Assembly: GCA_918807975.1 (NCBI GenBank) | Contig: OU964923.1 | Span: 23,417,235 to 23,481,234 of the forward strand | Length of the DNA: 64,000 nt | Direction: 5' to 3' | Source of the DNA: Aplidium turbinatum | Lineage: Eukaryota > Chordata > Ascidiacea > Aplousobranchia > Polyclinidae | Shown here: piece after piece, positions 39,701-54,700 of the stretch | Numbering within the stretch: the stretch's first letter is position 1 | Layout: every line of letters starts with the position of its first letter | Made by a program: the position numbers and the translations under genes | Notes under the pieces: model-generated | Seen by the model: only the letters and a program-made list of their open reading frames with translations | Told to the model about the DNA's origin: nothing | Databases searched by the model: none

Positions 39701-42700
39701 ACTCGCTATCAGCGTTCTTTCGACTTTTTACCCTCAAGTTTCTGCTTCCTTGTAGATTTATTGTGTCACAATATGTTTTCGATTTATCTTTGAGCAGTTT
39801 TAGCAATGTTAAGCCTCTCTGAAAGCGTGCCAACCCAGACAACTGATTCGATGCACTCATGCCAGCTTCCGTTAGAGCTCTTAGGATGTGTGCCAAGTTA
39901 CACTGCTATTTGCATTTAGGTTCTGCAAGGACTCAACAAGCTGTACCGTACGCTGATATGGGAAAGCACGGTCTTGCTAGCTCTTCGAACTCCTGGGGCT
40001 ATACCGGAGGGCGCTGGATTCGGTAAGTTAAACTGCTTATCTGGTGATTTAGCTCCGTGTAGTTTATTGTTTTATAAAAGTTTTGCGTTGTAATATCGAT
40101 TGATTTTTGCATTTTCGTTCACCATGGCTTCAAAACTTTGCTGAAGACAGCAAATCCAAAAGTGTTATTTATTCACTTTGTCATTTATTAATAAGCTAAT
40201 ATGTGAGCGTTCAGTGTAACTTGTTCTTGAAAATTGCTGTCAATAACAAATCATGCTTTCATCCTGAACACACGTTCACCGAAATAATCTGCAATGCGTT
40301 AGAGCAGTGGTTCCCAACTCGTTTTTAAGATGACCCATTTAAAAAAAAAATTCAGTTTGGTAAAATCTTGCGACCCAAGCAAATTGTAATATTTTCAAAG
40401 CCATACAAGATTGTGTTGCAAACAAACACCACTACAAAAGCAGTAACTTTTTCCGAAAATAATATGTTTATCAAATCACTAATGAGATAGCTGTGCTGAC
40501 TTGTTGTCAGTGAGTTTTTGAAGTCGAGGCGTTATTTTGCTTAGGCATAGCCGCATGTCGGCTTTAACTTCCAGCCGGTTTCGCTGTTCAGTTTTCAATA
40601 CACACATGACGCTAAATCCAGTCTTACAAAGCCAAGTTGTTGCAAATGGAATCTGTTTTTGAATCCCTAATTGTGAAACTGTGGGATACACTTTGTACAT
40701 GGAAGCCCAAAAGTGGATGTTTGCAGAATCTTTGGGGTATTTGTCTTTGAAGGACGCAAAAGAAATACGGTTTGCTACTTCTGTCGTTATGTCCATAAAC
40801 TGTTCTGCAACATGGATGGAAAGTTGAGGCAGATCTTTTCCAACAAATGGATCAATTATCCAATCATTTTGGTTATTAAGTGTTAGAGATTCTCTATAGT
40901 AGCCTAGTGCACAAACTTTTTGGCAAACTGTTCCAGGTGTCTAATTATATCGTTTGCTTAATATCAACTTCATTGTCACACCCACAGATACATTGTGTTA
41001 GCTGAGAAAATATATCGTACTCATCTCTGGTGAGTGGTGACATAACTTTTCCAGAATATGAGTTTTTTGTGTTAAGCAGAAACTTTTGCGGCGCAATCAA
41101 TCACCTTGAAACCGTTGCCTTGCATACATAAATTTAGAGAATTCAGAGAGTCAACTATATCGGTAAGGTAAGCAACTTTTGCCTTGAAATCTTCTTGCAA
41201 AAACTTCTCGGCTAATCTCACATAGTTCTGTTGCCTCAGGAAGATAGCAATCTCCTCTCTCAAATTACAAACTCGCTTCAGGACACGACCTCGTGACAAC
41301 TATCGCACTTCTGTGTGCAACAGCAATGCTTGATAATAATCAGAATCCACAAAGACGAAAACAAATGCCGATTTAGTGGACTTGTTTTGATGAAGTTTAC
41401 ACACTTCACATCATTCAACACTTCGTGCAGCTCTTGAGACAGCTTTTTTGCAGCAAAGGCCTCTCTGTGGAGAAAGCAATAAGTCCATACAGCACTTGGG
41501 GCTTTGTCTTTGATGCGTTTTACCACACCAGACTATGCGAGGTCCAACGTGTGGAAAACTTTGTCATAGTTTGTCCGACATAGCGTTCGTGACATATAGT
41601 GCACGTTACAATATATATCCCGTAACTTTGTCAAGTTAATTTATGTTTGAGACTGAAATTTTTGTTGGGTTTACATTTAATAATAATAATAACAATAATA
41701 AAAGCGAAAATTGTTAAAACTTCTTGCACTACGATCATGCTACAAAGCTTTCCGGTGTCTGGACATGAAACGCTTCATGACTTGTGTTTATATTTTCCAG
41801 TTTTGTGATCGATCTCTTCACGTTTTAGATTTTTTTTATAGTTATTTTTTCGTCCAAGATACAATATGCCTGAAAAACAAGCTACCCAAAAAAATTATCT
41901 GGCGACCCAACTTTGGGTCGCGACCCATGAGTTGGGAACCACTGCGTTAGGGCGCTTACTATTCTACAACAAAGTTATATCTAAGCGTCGTCCTTCGAAA
42001 GGACGGCGCCTTACGAAAGGAAGCTGTCTCGCATGGTTTTACTCATTTTCTTATTGTAGTCGAATACACACAGAGTTATGACTTGGACCTTATGAAAGCA
42101 GTTGTCGCACAGTATGTTATTGTCTGCTGGCCGAATTTAGTTACCCAAGTTAGTTAATTAAATCGGTCACTTCAGGGCAAAGAAAAAATCCAATCAAAGT
42201 AAAAACGACGCTGTCCACAAATTGATCCGAAATTTAAAGGCAAATTCAGGCTAGCACTCAATTTTTTTAAACAGTATCTTTCTGCAAGTTTGGTAGCCAT
42301 TGTGAAACATTACTGTAGATGTTTTTATGTTTCACTGTTCATTTAGGAGAGAAAGAACTGGCTAAATTTATATCAGAAAGATGGCCATTAAATCTCGACG
42401 ATATTTCACCGCCGGAACGTCCACTCTCTCAATCTGTCGCCATGGAGACGGACAATGTGGAAAGGAATGTGGAAAGGGAAAGCGTTAAAATTGCTGGTCG
42501 GAATGTGAAAGATTTTCTCAAAGTAATTCGTGGCTTGCATGTGATTCGTGACGTCATTGCACTGATATATTGTTTAACCTCAAACGCAAATAGTTGTCAG
42601 CTTCCTGCTGGTTGTGTGTTCTCTGTTTCTCCACACGGCAAGGCGAAGTGAAAGACGTTGTAGTCATTTAATTGCTGCGAGATGATCGAAAATGGACATC

Positions 42701-45700
42701 AATGAGAGTTTGATTGGAAAGCAATTTACCAATGAGGTCTCAGGCAGCAAATCAACTGTTTTTTACGTTGCTTCAGCGTCTGCAGACGTCGGATTCAACG
42801 TCTGTAGACAATGTAAATGACGGTTGATTTGCTGTCCGGAGTAGTTTGTCCACGTTGAAAATTGCAAGTTTTCATTTTTTTTTTGCTTAAACCACTCTAA
42901 AAATCGAATTCTACAACAACATTGTGAAACTTATTCTTTGCAATCTCGTGCTTGTGAATCAAAAATGGTTTTGTCCCATTATCTCATCCAGTGAGCCAGT
43001 CTTGCTCACATCGATTCAACGTCTGCAGACCATGAATCAATGTGAGAAAGACTGATTTGCTAGTAGGGATGCAGTGCAACGCTATCTAGCATGCGGCTTA
43101 TTAAAAAAGAACAATTAATTATTCCAAGGCTAACTCTGCTTTGATCACCCGCAACAAGCTAATCAAGCCACTGTTGACCGTTGCTTCCAATCTGGTGCGT
43201 TCTCTGGCGGAGTTGTTCAACCTTCTGGTGAAGTTAGCTGTGGGAAAGCCCATCCGGCAAAGATATAACAGGTTCCTTCGCTTTTGTCACGCAGGTTCTG
43301 TAAAATACTGTGATATCTCTAAAGCACAAGATGGTTCTTTTAAAGTGAAGTGTTTTTGAATAGAACAGAAACAAAAGTGAAGAATAAACCCATGATTTCA
43401 GGAGACGTTTCGAAAACTAAACTCCCTTTTCTATGCTAAATGCGATTTTAAGTGTTGTGGTTTAACTTGGAATTTTGGCGTAATTCTCTTAACTTGAATT
43501 GATCTAGGTTCCAACCATTGTGCCCTGAAAGCATTTTTGTGCACTTTTCTAGTAGGTGTGTTTGTTTTTGGTGTTGTATTAATTTAAACAAGCAGCGGGT
43601 CTGTTTAAAAAAATGCGATTCTTTCGTTTGTTTGTGGGAAAATGTGTGTTCAAAAGGTATGCAAACATTAAACGTTTTACCAATGCTATATTTTTTAAAG
43701 TGAAAGTTTTTTTTTTTAATTCTCTACTAAGCTTTATCGTTCCAGGTCTTGTGAGTGTAGTTTTGTGGCTTCGCTGCTCATAAACATTTATGACCGTCTG
43801 GCAAAACCTTATTGTTCGAAACGCCTTTTCTGACAGCGGTGTCTTTGTTCCAGACATATTTCTGTACCCAACGCACACAGCACTGCTCCAACTCGGCCTG
43901 CTCGAGCTTTGGCTCGCCTACTGAGCACTTTACTTAAAGATGGATTGTCGTGGCGAGCCCCGCTCGACGTTCCGTCATCGAAGTTAAGGTGATTTTCATA
44001 CCTTTCTTGCTTTTTAGATCTTTTTATCGCTTTAGCGTAGTTTTTACTGTCGTCTTAATATGGTATCCTACTACTTTGTCACCTATCCAAATCTATGAGC
44101 AAGTTAAGGTAGATAATTTAGGTTACTTAGAGGTTTGCTACAGCTTGCTTCTACTAGCCGAAGACGTTTGGTGAAAGTGCAAAGCTGGCAAGTCGCTGTA
44201 CTTCGATTTTTCAAGACCTTTTCTTGATTGTCACCAGCAGGTCGTTTCATTAACACATCGATAAACCAGTTGACGTTTTTCAAATGGATCTTCTGAATTC
44301 TTGAGATATTGTTGATGTAAAGAAAGACATGAGCTAATTTAGTCACGTTCATCATTTGCTTGTGACAAAGTTGGGCGGCCTGTTGATCATTCTCTATATG
44401 GTATGTTCAATGTTCATTGCAAACAAACACCAGCTTATTGTGCCAAATGTGCCATTGCCAATCAAATAAATCTAAACATGATTTAGCTTGAACTTATCGA
44501 ACCATAACGTTAACACTTTTCTGGTGGTAAGTTGAGTTAATGAGAGAAAAAAAGATGAAATTACTCCTCATAGCTTTTTTCCAATTGAAAAAGCTCTTCT
44601 CATACATCCCTACACATCACCATACTCTTGCAAATAACTTTGCAAAATTTATAAAACAACCTTCAAATAGAGTGGTTGGTTGGAAAGAGGTTTATTTAGC
44701 AGTTTATTTAATAGGTCATGTATGGTCAGGTCCTTTTACTGCATTTCATCATACCCAAAAGCCCAATATATTATTTTGTGTCACTTTTGAATAAGAAAAA
44801 AACATGTCAAAACTACTTTCGGTTTCTCGCTGACAGCTTTGAGTGAGTAAAAAGATATGGCTATTATGTCATATACATCAATGTTTGCAACGTGTGAGGA
44901 TGTCTCTGAATTATCGCTATATTACTTTAAAGGAAAGCTACAATATAGATTGGAGATTCGTGATGACATTATAGTTATACGAAATTTTCATTAACACATA
45001 ATTTAATTATATTTTCCATCATGGAGTCACCGTTTGATTTGGCTGCCATGAGTGCTCTCCCAGTCTAAGCAGGCATACTACAAGATGACATCTGATGGTC
45101 ATGATCTTCTGGCGTTATTTCCACTTCAAGTGGGGTCGCCGGTGCAGATTGCAGCCTTCCACATCACTCTGTCAGCAGCATCTTTCTCCTTCACTCCCAC
45201 TATTTCGGTATCTTCTGTCACACAATCTTTCTATCTTCTTTTCGGCCTTCCTCGCTCTTTTTTACCTACTTCCAATTGTCTTATTTTTCGGACGAAATCT
45301 TAGTCTCTCCTTGCGACATGACCCAACGAACCATTGACCCTCATGATGAATAAGCGATTTACTATCGCGATTTTTTTCGTTTATTTTCAGCATGATGGTT
45401 CGACACTCGACAGCTATCGTCAACAATGCCGCAATGCTGCTGTATTGTCTTTGTAAGAGATTGACAGATTTTTCTCGCCAATGCTCAGTATGTTTTTCTA
45501 TTGTTTCCTTCTACTCCGGCTTTTTGAGTGACGGAACTTATGAGACTTTGCTGCGTTGCTGACCAGTGACCATCAATGAAGTCACTGCACAGACAGCAAA
45601 CTAGTTGTTTTTTACATTGATTCAACGTCTACAGACGTCTTTCGACGTTGAATCAATGTAAAAAAACGACTAGTTTGCTGTCTGGTGGGTGCTTTTTGAG

Positions 45701-48700
45701 CATGAGGTCTGCTTTTGCTGTGTGACTCTGTGTTTACGTTTACGTGCCACGAAATGTGAGGTTGAATACAGGATCTAATAGCGATGTCATTTGCATAACA
45801 AAGATACCGCTTTCGCATGCGCATAATTTCACGGCTGTCTCGCGTCAAGGCAAGAAACTCACCGTTATTACACGACCCACAAAGCGGGCTGTTGAGTCAG
45901 CCGGAAGAAGCGATTATTAAGTAATTGCTCAAAAACTCAACGAACGCAGACGGGAAACGTATTGAACACCTAATTTTATTTCAAACCTTATGCCCTAACC
46001 CTGCCAAGTTTCCCCACCGAGAAAATTAAGTTTAAAAACTGTTTTTTCATGCCTATTTTGCATCTAAAAAACGACATTAACGTAAAAAAATCTAGCCAGG
46101 GTGAGCCCATTTGAGCCAACCGTAGTTATGTCATTGGGCACTCACCGCCAATGTTAAAAGCAAATATCAGTCGTTTTTGAAAACACAATGGCGAAATTTC
46201 TATTCATTTTTAGCTGTTTAAAGCCAGACGTTCTGTTTTCTTGTTTACACAAAAAGACGCGTTTATTTTGTCTTCAGCAGTTAGCATCCTGGGCATTTTT
46301 TGTGTTCCACTATGAAAAAAACGAGATGTATTTCTTTCATGTCAAACTCACACCACTTCATTTGTATATGAATAGAAAAACCTCTGTACATTGACAACTT
46401 CCTTTTTTTCTCCACACTTCTCCTCTACCTATATCTTCTTTACAAATTGTCTCTCTTTTGCCTTTGCCGGCCGGTGTCTAGCTCAGTCGAAGTCACGTCT
46501 TCACTGTCTCGCCATCACCAGTCATAGCTCAGACTTAGCTTACACCTTCGCACCAACTCATGTGCTGATGTTTTGCTTGCCCCAGAATGCAATGACGTTG
46601 CTTAGACCAGGGTTTTCCCGCAGAAGTGATTGAAACAGTCAGCCACCTAGATACGCATGTTATAGAGTTGTGTATCTAGGTTGTATGTCAGAGACTAGAC
46701 GCAGTCTTGATTAATGAGCTGCGGTTTTGCCTGTATGCTGTAGCTTTTATAGCTTATTTTTATTAGATCTTTTTCTAGTTAAGGCTAAGTTCAAATGTTT
46801 AGACAGGTTAGTAGGTCACATAATCTTCAGTCTGAAGAACGTGGTTTGCTGAAGTTTTTGAATAGTCAGTTAATTTATAAAACGTAGCGAATTTTTTTTA
46901 TAAGTAGTTATTCTACCCCTAACTTTTCAAATCCCGATTTTACTTGGCAGTAGTTTACTTTTTACTTCAAGTTTAAATTCACAAATGGCCTAACCATTTC
47001 GCGTTAGTGATTTCTTCATCACTCAGGTTGGTAGCCATTTTGTTTTTCGATTGTGTACTTGATATACAAAGTCTAGGTTTCCACTGGTTTCTACCCAGCT
47101 TACTTATGCGATTGTTGTTATTCAGAAAGGTTTAAGCCCATTGAGAGGTCATTTAAATTTTTGTGCAGCCTATTAGAAATATATAGATACCAGTGTAATA
47201 GTATCCATCTTTTATTTTGTTACTGTATGGTTTTCACATGTCAAAGGACTTTCAGTTTGCTGTCAATTCAAGGAAAAGTAGCATGAAGGTATATGATATA
47301 CTTTAGTCTAAAATATGTTCATATAAAGTACTCTTTAATTTTAAATATTCAATGATAATTTAATCATTATCAATTCTAACAACTGATTTACCAAACAACC
47401 ATTGAATGGTATGCTGCAAAGTCTTTTTTTTATTTGCAACAAAATGGTTCAACCGCTAAAGCAGTAATTTTCAACCCTTATTAGTATAAAGTTTGCTATA
47501 ATTTGTCAAGACTGAATCTAACATGAACTAGTCTACAAATGCTGAAGTGAACAATGCAGTGTATGTTTAAACACATGCCTAATTTTAAGTGTACTCACAA
47601 ACTCTGTGAAAACCCCTAGATGTCTGTTAAATCCAGGTTGGGACCCACTGCATTAAGAAATAAGCTTTGCAGTTGGTTTTCTAGTTCAGTGAATCTTTTG
47701 ATATATTACTTCTTGTATGGTTTGCAAAATCAATGTTTAATAAAGTTGGTAACAATGCTACCATTGGTAAATTTGCTGGTTTGAAATCAATATCTTTCTT
47801 TATCCATTTTCCTATTGCATCATTTGAAATTTTAATGACATAATTGAGTGTAGTTTTATTAAATTGTTCAATATACATAATTTGGTTGTAACATATTAAC
47901 AATTTACGCGTCTGTCAAAAATAGTCGCAATGAATTTTGAAAACTTTTTTCAAGTTTATTTGTACCACACCAGGTTGTCCAATGTCCATAAGAAGAAGTA
48001 AAACATACAACAGTACACATTGATTGCAGTAGCTACCGTAACGCCAGCTTCTCGATCCTCACTGCCTCACATAGAAGTTATCTGAGCATTATCAAAGCTC
48101 ATTGAGCCCCATCAACGCAAAACTTCATGAAAACACACTACAATCCTGTCCAAATTTGCACTGGATGACGGGAGTTAAAGCATTGAATCTTGTGCTGACG
48201 TTCTTTGCTATTTGCGACATGTAGTTTGTGAACGAAACAACAGTGTTTCGTGCCACATTTAAAAATGTTAGTCATTTTTAAACTACGGTACTTTTTTGCA
48301 GTTCAAAAGTTAAAAACCGATATTATGCACACTTTAATTGCGGTATCAATCAGTTTTAAGATAAGAAGTAAAAGTTGCTGTCAGCTTTAAACCTACATCT
48401 GGTCTGCTGTCAATTACTTTTTTTTCATGCTGCCGTTTGGGTTTAGGCGGGCTAAGTTTTGGCGGGTTGTTACACATCAAGCTTGAATTTAAAAGCAACT
48501 GGAACAGAGGCTTCTAGCTTTCGCTCAGAATTAATTTCTCTTGTATGCTTTCAGGATCACCTTTTTGATTTGCACGGTTGGTTTTACCATCCCGATGCTA
48601 TTCGACGAAAGGCACATGCCCTACCATTTGATGCTGCAGTATTTTGTTGGTACCGGAGCACACAGTGAACTTTTCAAGTGAGCTTTAAATTTTTTGAAGT

Positions 48701-51700
48701 TATTGAAATCGACATAAACATGCAAAACTGTTAGATTTGCTACAATGGGCGAGTGAAATCAAATTTGATTAAATCACAGAAAGTTTTATTTTCGGGCTGA
48801 GAAAATGTCGTTTGATGCTTCGTTTCAACTGTTTGGCATGCTTGTGAATTACCCAATGCTTGTTGAACTAAATGCTTGTTGAACCCAATGCTTGTTGAAC
48901 TTTGTGAAATGCTTGTTGAACTACCCACACAGCAAAATCCGTCATTTTTACATTGATTCAACGTCTGAATCAATGTAAAAATGATAGATTTTTCTGTCTG
49001 GATATGATCTACTGACGCAGGCCAGGTCGCCCACGACAAAATCTCCAAGGGCAGTTGAAAGGATGTTATCTGTAAATTATTTCATCCTCTGCCTGTGTTG
49101 AGTGCAGAGCCGTCGATAAAGTTTACATCTTCACTACATAGGTTGAGAGTTGAACCATCACGTTGCTTGGTTTTGCCACCACTAAACTTTAAAATGTTTC
49201 TACCGCAAGGTTTAGGCCACTTTGTTGCCAGACAATTTGTTAGGCCTTTAAAACCAAACGTCTAGTATAACTGCAATTTTTGGTTAAAAATTAATGAGCC
49301 TGTTCAGGTACTACCTGACCTAGACCCCCTGAAGAAGTCAGTCGGGTCTGATTGACGAAACGTTGGAATAAAATCAGCAGATTATCACCTTATACATCTT
49401 GTGATAGTTAAGCTTAGTTTGCAGCAGAAGAATGCATATCATGTTATTTTACAATTCTTAAAAAACAAATTGAGCCTTGCGTTTTTTTTTAAGTAATTTG
49501 AAATTATTAAAGTATTGGAAGATCTTTTGTGTGGCAGATGTGTTTTCTTTAAAAAGCTGCCTGAACTGCGCCATCCAAGATTAACTTCATGGGCGTGATG
49601 TTATTCTTTCATTATGATTTGTATTAGTTTGTAACTTGGAGGAATTAACGGTTTGTGTTCAATGATAAGCTATTACAGGTTTTTATCATTATCTGCTTGG
49701 CAGATCACAAAACAGTTTGCATTCTGCCTCCCAAAGAGCGACCCCGTCATTTTTACATTGATTCAACATCTGCAAACGTTGGATCAGGGTAAAAATGATG
49801 AACTTTGCTGTCATGGCTGCTCTTATTGCTGATCTCAGAGATGATCGACGTTGCAATCAAACTACTATGTGCATTGTGCAAACCTACTTGGGCGGTTGTG
49901 TCATTACCATGATCATGACATTAAAAAATCAGATTAATATTGTCTGCGACGGTTTTCAAAGGGTGCCACTGCATGAAGTATGGTAAATCGCCTGTTCGAA
50001 TTGACTTTTTAGCTGTCCACGAATTTATTAGCGGAATAGTTGAAATACTTTTTCAATCAGTTTAAAAAATACACAGCTCTAAGTGCAGAAACTAAACTCA
50101 CTTTCAGCAACACTTTCAAAACCTATACGCTTGTCATCATCATTGCTACAAATTGTTTGCGAAATATGAAAGTTAAATTTCTCCAATACTTTACAATCAC
50201 GTGATAAATTTGTTACTGAAAATGCATGTCGACGGTCAACGGTGATATGTGGTAGACAGCAGCTGTTTGAGATTGCGGGAGGCTTTATCAATGCTTCGCT
50301 GTTCAAGTGCATGCTCATTGCTCAATGCTCATACGTGTAGCGAGGTGAACCTTTTTCTTCCAGCAAGCATGTGGCCATTGCTGGAATGGCACTGATGCCT
50401 TCGTTTCCTTGCGTAATAGATTCCGTTTTATGCCCAGTGAAACTCACCAGAAGAATGCAGCGCTTGTTTTGTTTTTAGTCTTACCCATTGTAAAAATTCA
50501 TTGGTAGCAACTGAAAAAAACCTCACCCAGTGAACTAAGTGACATCGTGCAATCTCCCTCGTTCTTTTGCGGTTTTCTTATCATTTGTTGACGGAAGGAA
50601 AGAAATGGCGCGTGCAGCTTTTTACTTAGCAGAGGCAGACAGCACTCGAACAAGAGGCCAAGATTACTTTTAACTGACAAAACTAATTTGTTAGCTGAGG
50701 CAGGGTTATAGAACCGGATGAAAAATATCTGCCGATACCGGCTCCAGGGTTGCCAGATTCTTATTTTTAGATTGTGGTTATTTTTTCCAATTGATGACGT
50801 AATTCAAAAAGAAGTTATCATTATGTTAATGGAGAATTTCATCAACATATTGAATATTGCATCGTACACCACAATGGATTGTGCAACCTACCTAACTGTG
50901 AATTGGATAACGAAGTTACATTTTGTTTGTTGAATCAGTTTTCTAAGCTTTAAAACGAAAGTTTAATAAGAGTTGGTTTGGTTGGCTATGCTTTGACGTA
51001 TTTACGATGTTAACTTTCGCAATTTTTAATTTTCCGGTGTGGTTTCAAGTTAATCTCATAACTTTTTTAAATCTTTAAGTTCCTTGGATTTACTTGTCAA
51101 TAAGTTTCGTTTCAAAAACAGTTTGATATTTCATTTCTTTGCCAAGAAATAATGCCTGTCTCAACGTGATGTCATAATTTGACTTAAAATTATCTTTGTA
51201 AGTTTCAGGTGAAAACATATCTGCCAATATGTTGTCAATTTGTCTGTCGTTTTTAAAATGATTTATTTTCTTTCAGGTCTTTCAAATGGGCTCTCTCTTC
51301 AGAATCGCTTGAAACCAAAGAGTCCAGCGGCTCTTCAGCCAACGAACTACCTGGTAATTGCATAATGCATATCAATGTGTTTGCATTTTGTGCTGTCTCA
51401 GTCCATACGAAGAAACATGACTTCACCAAATGCTGCCTAGCGCAATGCTTTGTCATGGCATCGCAACATTAGGAAATGTTTTATACTGACGTACATTATG
51501 CAGTTTTAAGGTGATGGAATTGTTTTAAAAGTTGTTGCTGATGGAGGTTATGGTGATCTTTTTAAGCTGAAAAAAAAAACATGTTAGTAGTTATGTTTAT
51601 TGCTTATTAATAAGTGCTCAAACTAAGCGCCAAATGCTGCACCGCCGGGTTTACTTATTTTAACAAACTATAGTTTTCAAGTTTATTCAAAGTTGTTTTT

Positions 51701-54700
51701 TCTGAGAAAATGTTTCCTCCATGCTTAACATGACGTCACAGTGTCTGTTCTTTAGGAAGCGTTGATGACTTTCTCGATGCATGGCTCATGCTCTTGGAGA
51801 GATTGGTGAACCCACGCAACATCCTCAACTCTCCTCATCTCATCCATGAGAGGCTTCCTACTCTCAATTCCCCCAATGTCCCTCCTCCCATTAAAGCTCC
51901 GTTTAGCGCCGTTAAATTTCTCATCAAGACGCAAAAGGTAAATTGTGGGTTCCAGCCAGTCATTGCTTTACGTTGAATTAACTTCTGAACACGTTACATC
52001 AATGTAGAAAAATGGCTAGTTTGCCGCTTGGGTTCTTGTTTGACTTAACTAAACTATCTTTTAAAAAGACCTGTTTTTAGGTCTAAACCTGTCATTAGTT
52101 AATGTTTGGTTTCTAAATTTAAGGACCAATGCGTCTGTACCTTATGGTTTTTTAACGTACGGTACCACAAATGTTATGACAATTTGTTCCATAATACCTA
52201 TAGAAAACATTTCAATGTTTCAGAATCAACATACAACAGCCTGTTTATTGCAGCCATTCTGCGACTTAGCGTATTCTTTGTGGCATCTTGTTTGTATTTA
52301 TAAAACTAATTTAAATAGAAATAGTACCAAGCGGGTTAAGCAGCTCAATGATTTTAACAATGTTGCAATCATGAAAGTGCTATTAGCTTTCGTCAAATAG
52401 AAAATTTTAAGAAGCAGTGGTTAGGTTGTGGTTAGGAGATTCTCTTGGTGTTTCGGTCATCGTTGCCACTTGTTTATTGACAGTTAATTCATTATTAAAC
52501 TTCTTGATACTTGGCAAAGTTGTATAACATCTGGGCTTGAAATGAAACCAGCACATTAAAAGAAGTCTCGAGCATCAGTCAAACTTAAAACAAGAGCAAA
52601 TGTAGCGAATCGTAATCTTAGCTCTGCCTACAATGTAACGTGCAATCTTTCCTACTACTCTTGTTTGCCAATGTACTGTTGTGCTCACTGTAAATAAAGC
52701 GATAATTTTATATCTGTGCAACGTCAAGCGTTGGTACAATTTTCTTGCAATCATAACTTTCAGAGTGGTGCAGCACCGCTCTGAAACTCTCCACTCTACT
52801 ATGCGGTTGCTTTGAAGCTTTTGAATGGTTGATTTTTGTCGGAAATTTTAACTCGTCCTTACATTCTCCCTTAAACCCAGCGGTTTCTCATGCTTTTCTA
52901 GTCATGGCCTTCTGATACAAAAATTAACCATGAGTCTGTGGTTCCCCTACCTGAGATATGTTGGAAACTACAGCGTTGTTTTTAAGTTGAGTTTTTAACG
53001 ATTTTTTGTACTCAAAAGTATTTTGACTTCCGCAGCAATTTTAATTAAAACAGGTTGGAAACTTGATTTATGATGATTATTATCGTTTGCGGCTTAAAAA
53101 AAATCTGGTTATTTCCAACCGCAACCTAATGATTCCTTTCCAGGCGGCACTAGAAGCGCTGCAGCACTTGTGGGCTGGCGGTAGGCTGGCCAAGCTTTCC
53201 AGTCGAATATGCGACGCTGTCATCCTCATTCTGTGTCACCTCATCCGAGGGGAACAGATCGCTCGCGATAAACTCAAGGAAGAAAACGACGAAGCGAAAC
53301 AAAAGACTAAAAGTAGCGAAAAAAATACCCAAGGTACGCTGTAGTCCCAGACTGCAAAATCAACTTGTGCAGATGTTGAATGTAAAACTGACGGATTTTA
53401 CTATCTGAGGTGGTACTTGTACTCAAAAGTCAAAGTATCTTTTTACTGAGTAGCTTTGAGCTTTCGTTACAATTTGCGTCATATCATTGCGTCGATTTAG
53501 TTTCAACCAGGTCATTTTTACTGGGTTTACAACTTCAACTTCTGTATGTACAGTACTTTAAATATTTACCTAAGCAGCATGCATCGTATGAAAGAAGCAG
53601 TAAAATTGTTGAAAAATGAGATTTGAATTCACGAAATTGCATGAGTCCAGAGCTGAGGTGTGACTAAGATGAGTTTTTTTTCCTTGAATTGGTAATAATT
53701 CTGAAGTTACAAAAGAAATGTTAAGTCTTTGCCTCATCCACCAAGCACATGCCAACAAACGGGGTATGTTAAGGTTATAATGAGTTGTTTCTTTATCACA
53801 GGCGCCCGGGCCTTAGCCGAACAGTATTTCGAAGCCTTAGCATCTCAAAGGTATTTATGGACTTAAAATGAGAATCATTTTAGTGTGCGTTGTGTGTGTT
53901 ATCATGGGTCCTAGTACCCAAATCAGTCGCTTTTTACATTGATTTAACATCTGCAGACGTGAATCAATGTAAAAAGACACTGATTTGCTGCCTGGGTAGG
54001 TTTATTGCTGATTTGGATTACTTTCTTTTTTCTGCAATTTTCTCTTGTCACAGTGAACACTGGGCCGCACCATTTTACTGTTATCACCATCATTGTTATC
54101 ATCACCTCCAATCATTACTGTTATCAAATGCAACTACTGTAATTCAACACCCAACTTTTGTTTGCAAAAACCCAACGCATTTTTACTCAAGTTTAACTTC
54201 AAACTGAAGCGCTAACAGTTTTGGTTATGTTTCAACTGCTTCAAAAACTGCGTTTGCATCGGCACTTGGAGCCAAGCTCACTTTGATCATGATTTTGTAG
54301 AGCTTTGACCTCCACTGCAGCAAGAACCAATCAGCGTGCGGAAACTAGTCGCTCGGAAGCACCCGCTGCCGCCCCAGTTGTCGCCGCCGCCGCCTCGGAA
54401 CCGGATCCTCAATTGGTTCAACAGGTAGAAAATTGTTAACGAAAATTTATGCACATTGTTCAACACTGCGTGCATTTTTAATTCAAATCTTTTGCTCATA
54501 AATTGCTTTCATGTTTCACTTGATCACAATTCAATTTCAAATGCGAACAAGTCAGCATTCACAGTTTGCTGCTTCCATCACACGAATGCAGTGATGGCAA
54601 TGTCCATATTGAATAATGCTACTGAAAAATGTATTGGTCTTTAATGAGCCAGCAATTCACTTTTTTGACATGTCGGTTGACGTTGTATCAATTCAGTGTT

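Noticed and set aside
45397-45455. Possible extra HUWE1 exon in intron 27 (TTTTCAG ... TTGTAAG)
   Set aside because: Exons 27 and 28 join in correct phase and match the family without it; the frame shows no homology.
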